Assembly: GCF_037042905.1 (NCBI RefSeq)
Contig: NC_087259.1
Coordinates: 22,168,001 to 22,232,000, forward strand
DNA: 64,000 nt
Direction of reading: 5' to 3'
DNA from: Lytechinus pictus
Lineage: Eukaryota; Echinodermata; Echinoidea; Temnopleuroida; Toxopneustidae
This document shows, piece after piece, positions 62,360 through 64,000 of the stretch. Numbering within the stretch: the first letter of the stretch is position 1; each line of letters starts with the position of its first letter. Both the position numbers and the translations under genes were made by a program. The notes under the pieces were generated by a model. It had not been told where the DNA came from and did not search any database. It saw only the letters and a program-made list of their open reading frames with translations.

Positions 62360-63860
62360 AGAGCACTTTCGCAAGCAGATACGGCTACCATTTCTTCTCA
62401 GAAGTTAATTTTACAAATACAATAAAGAAAATAAGAAAAAACATTTTTATAAACAATAAACAAAAATTATAATAACCCCACAAAATGTAGTGCCCTAAGT
62501 GTGGTTGTTCCATGTACGCTCGCAATTTCAGATCAACTAATTCAATTTTTCAATTAGTTCCCTATTTTAGCTATTTCATTTCCATCTTCATATTCAAATT
62601 ATTCATCATAATTTGTCTTGAGACTGTTGAGAAACACATCCATTCAGTCAAAATACTGTGCGTGAATCTCCAAAATCATGTCCATGAATGAGTTGGCCAG
62701 ATTTATGTGATGCCTGAGCTTGGGCTCTTTAGATTTTATTTTGCCCCAAAAAATGCAAAAACAAAAAATCATTCCTGCATCCATCCCGGTTCAATGTGCT
62801 ACCAGTCGCAAGCTGCGCGAGCTGCTTCAATGCTCGAGTTGGTTGTGAAATTTGATTAGATTAGTGCCTAGTTATTATGTTGGGCGGTGCAAAGTGCATT
62901 AGCACCATCAACCTTTTACTATCTGGCATTTACATGTCTGTTTTGTTCTAAATAGAAAGTAAATCAAATTGAAAGACAAAATAAATTCAACTGTAGCACA
63001 GTTGGGATTCTTATTGTTGCTTTGTTATGGCTAAAAATTCAAAGTGTGAGCTAGGCTTTATTGCTTTCCTTCTTCACTGTATGATATCCTTCCATGTAGA
63101 TTTATATCTAATCTTTGATCTTCTTTTTTTCTCTTATTCGTCCAATTCTAGATTCCAATGGGATCCCATTTTTTTTCACAGGCTCATCACATCTCCCGTC
63201 CTCAATATGTAATACATCCTCAAACCACAACCACTGCTACTCTTTACCGCTTCTGATCCACAACAGTTTCTTCAAACCCTAACCTACCTTTTTATAGATA
63301 TTGGTCGCAAATTTCATTTATATTAAAGGTTGTGCAATTGGGGTAACTTGTCAGAATTGGTAACACCATATTTTGTTAAAAATAAACCTCTTTTGATTCT
63401 AAAATGTTTTAACACCAAATATTACCGTAGTTTGGGCATAATTAGGTCATCGATTAACATATTTTGAATAAACAGCAATGTCAATAACAAATTTCACACG
63501 TTTCCTTAGAAAGATATTTTTTAACAAATGTGTGTGTAAAATTAGACAAGTGCTGTGATGTTTATTTTGTTCAGAACTTATTCTTAGTACAATTTAAGTG
63601 TAACAAAAAAATATCCCTTTAAAATGACTCAATTAGTTCATTTTTTTGGTACCTTCTTGATCCACCTGCTCCATCACCCCAACCTCATAAAATACATTCT
63701 GTTACCATTTTTTTAGTGTACCCGGTAAGCTTTGTTTAATTGTAAAATATTAGTTGCTTTTTAAATTGAGATCTCAGCTCAACTGGGTTGATAGTACAAG
63801 CTTGTCCAAGGGTCTGCTGTTCAAACTACAATTTTGAAAAATGTAACTCTGCCACCCTTT
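62360..63860. other. No gene recognised
   Basis: AT-rich sequence between the element and the candidate exon at the right edge, presumably intron of the gene starting at 58516 if that model is right. Confidence 0.45.
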
Positions 63861-63865
63861 TTTAG

Positions 63866-63959
63866 GTGCGAGCTCAGGACACAAAGTCCATTATGAAAAG
63901 ATTACAAAAGTTCTCTATTAACAAACAGCTCTATGAAACAGCCATAATAATAATTGCCG
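63866..63959 (+). CDS. Candidate internal coding exon, unidentified
   Basis: An acceptor (accctttttttag) precedes an open frame reading RAQDTKSIMKRLQKFSINKQ then LYETAIIIIA to a donor-like GCCG followed by gtatga. The alternative acceptor gtgcgag (exon start 63873) would fit the phase of the exon at 58516 directly. Otherwise another exon must lie between. The helical, Lys-rich content is protein-like but the family is unknown. Confidence 0.35.
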
Positions 63960-64000
63960 GTATGAAGTGAGAATTTCCATTCTGCCTACCTGCAATGTAT

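Overview
This is animal nuclear DNA: AT-rich, intron-rich and packed with small transposon remnants. The repeat families (short elements opening TTAAAGGACAAGTCC, cut-down hAT elements with poly-G flanks, many foldback elements) and the gene content point to an echinoderm, most likely a sea urchin. That assignment is an inference from the sequence, not a database result.

Layout. (1) 308-2657, minus strand: four internal exons of a mitoguardin (MIGA/FAM73) gene. They carry the membrane anchor, a basic stretch, a Ser-rich linker and an acidic segment ending in a phospho-FFAT-like motif. The 3' part lies outside the window; the first exon was not identified. (2) 3.7-9.6 kb: transposon-rich, with a TTACCACA-motif array split by a hAT element with an 8-bp target duplication. 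(3) 6964-19361, plus strand: a canonical NRF1 site followed by what may be a four-exon gene for a 73-residue protein of unknown function; the phases fit but this is only a model. Its introns hold two LINE remnants, foldback elements and a second TTACCACA array. (4) 21.1-22.5 kb: arrays of the hexamer AACTGG/CCAGTT. (5) 23051-44959, plus strand: a complete 11-exon gene for mitochondrial medium-chain acyl-CoA dehydrogenase (ACADM), 426 codons plus stop, with all splice sites and phases consistent. Its introns hold hAT, MULE-like, piggyBac-like, SINE and foldback insertions. (6) 45-58 kb: 3' flank, minisatellites, microsatellites and element fragments, no convincing gene. (7) 58516-58651: a likely first exon of another plus-strand gene behind an NRF1-like site, followed by a pogo-like element with a MULE-like element nested in it, a 1.7-kb element with an 8-bp target duplication, and a possible coding exon at the right edge.

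The two recognisable genes are both mitochondrial (outer-membrane fusion/contact-site protein and matrix beta-oxidation enzyme), but they are on opposite strands and nothing shows they are co-regulated. No bacterial-type operon, CRISPR array, rRNA or intact tRNA gene was seen. The most informative material beyond the genes is the set of transposons with readable target-site duplications and the arrays built from very short motifs present in both orientations.
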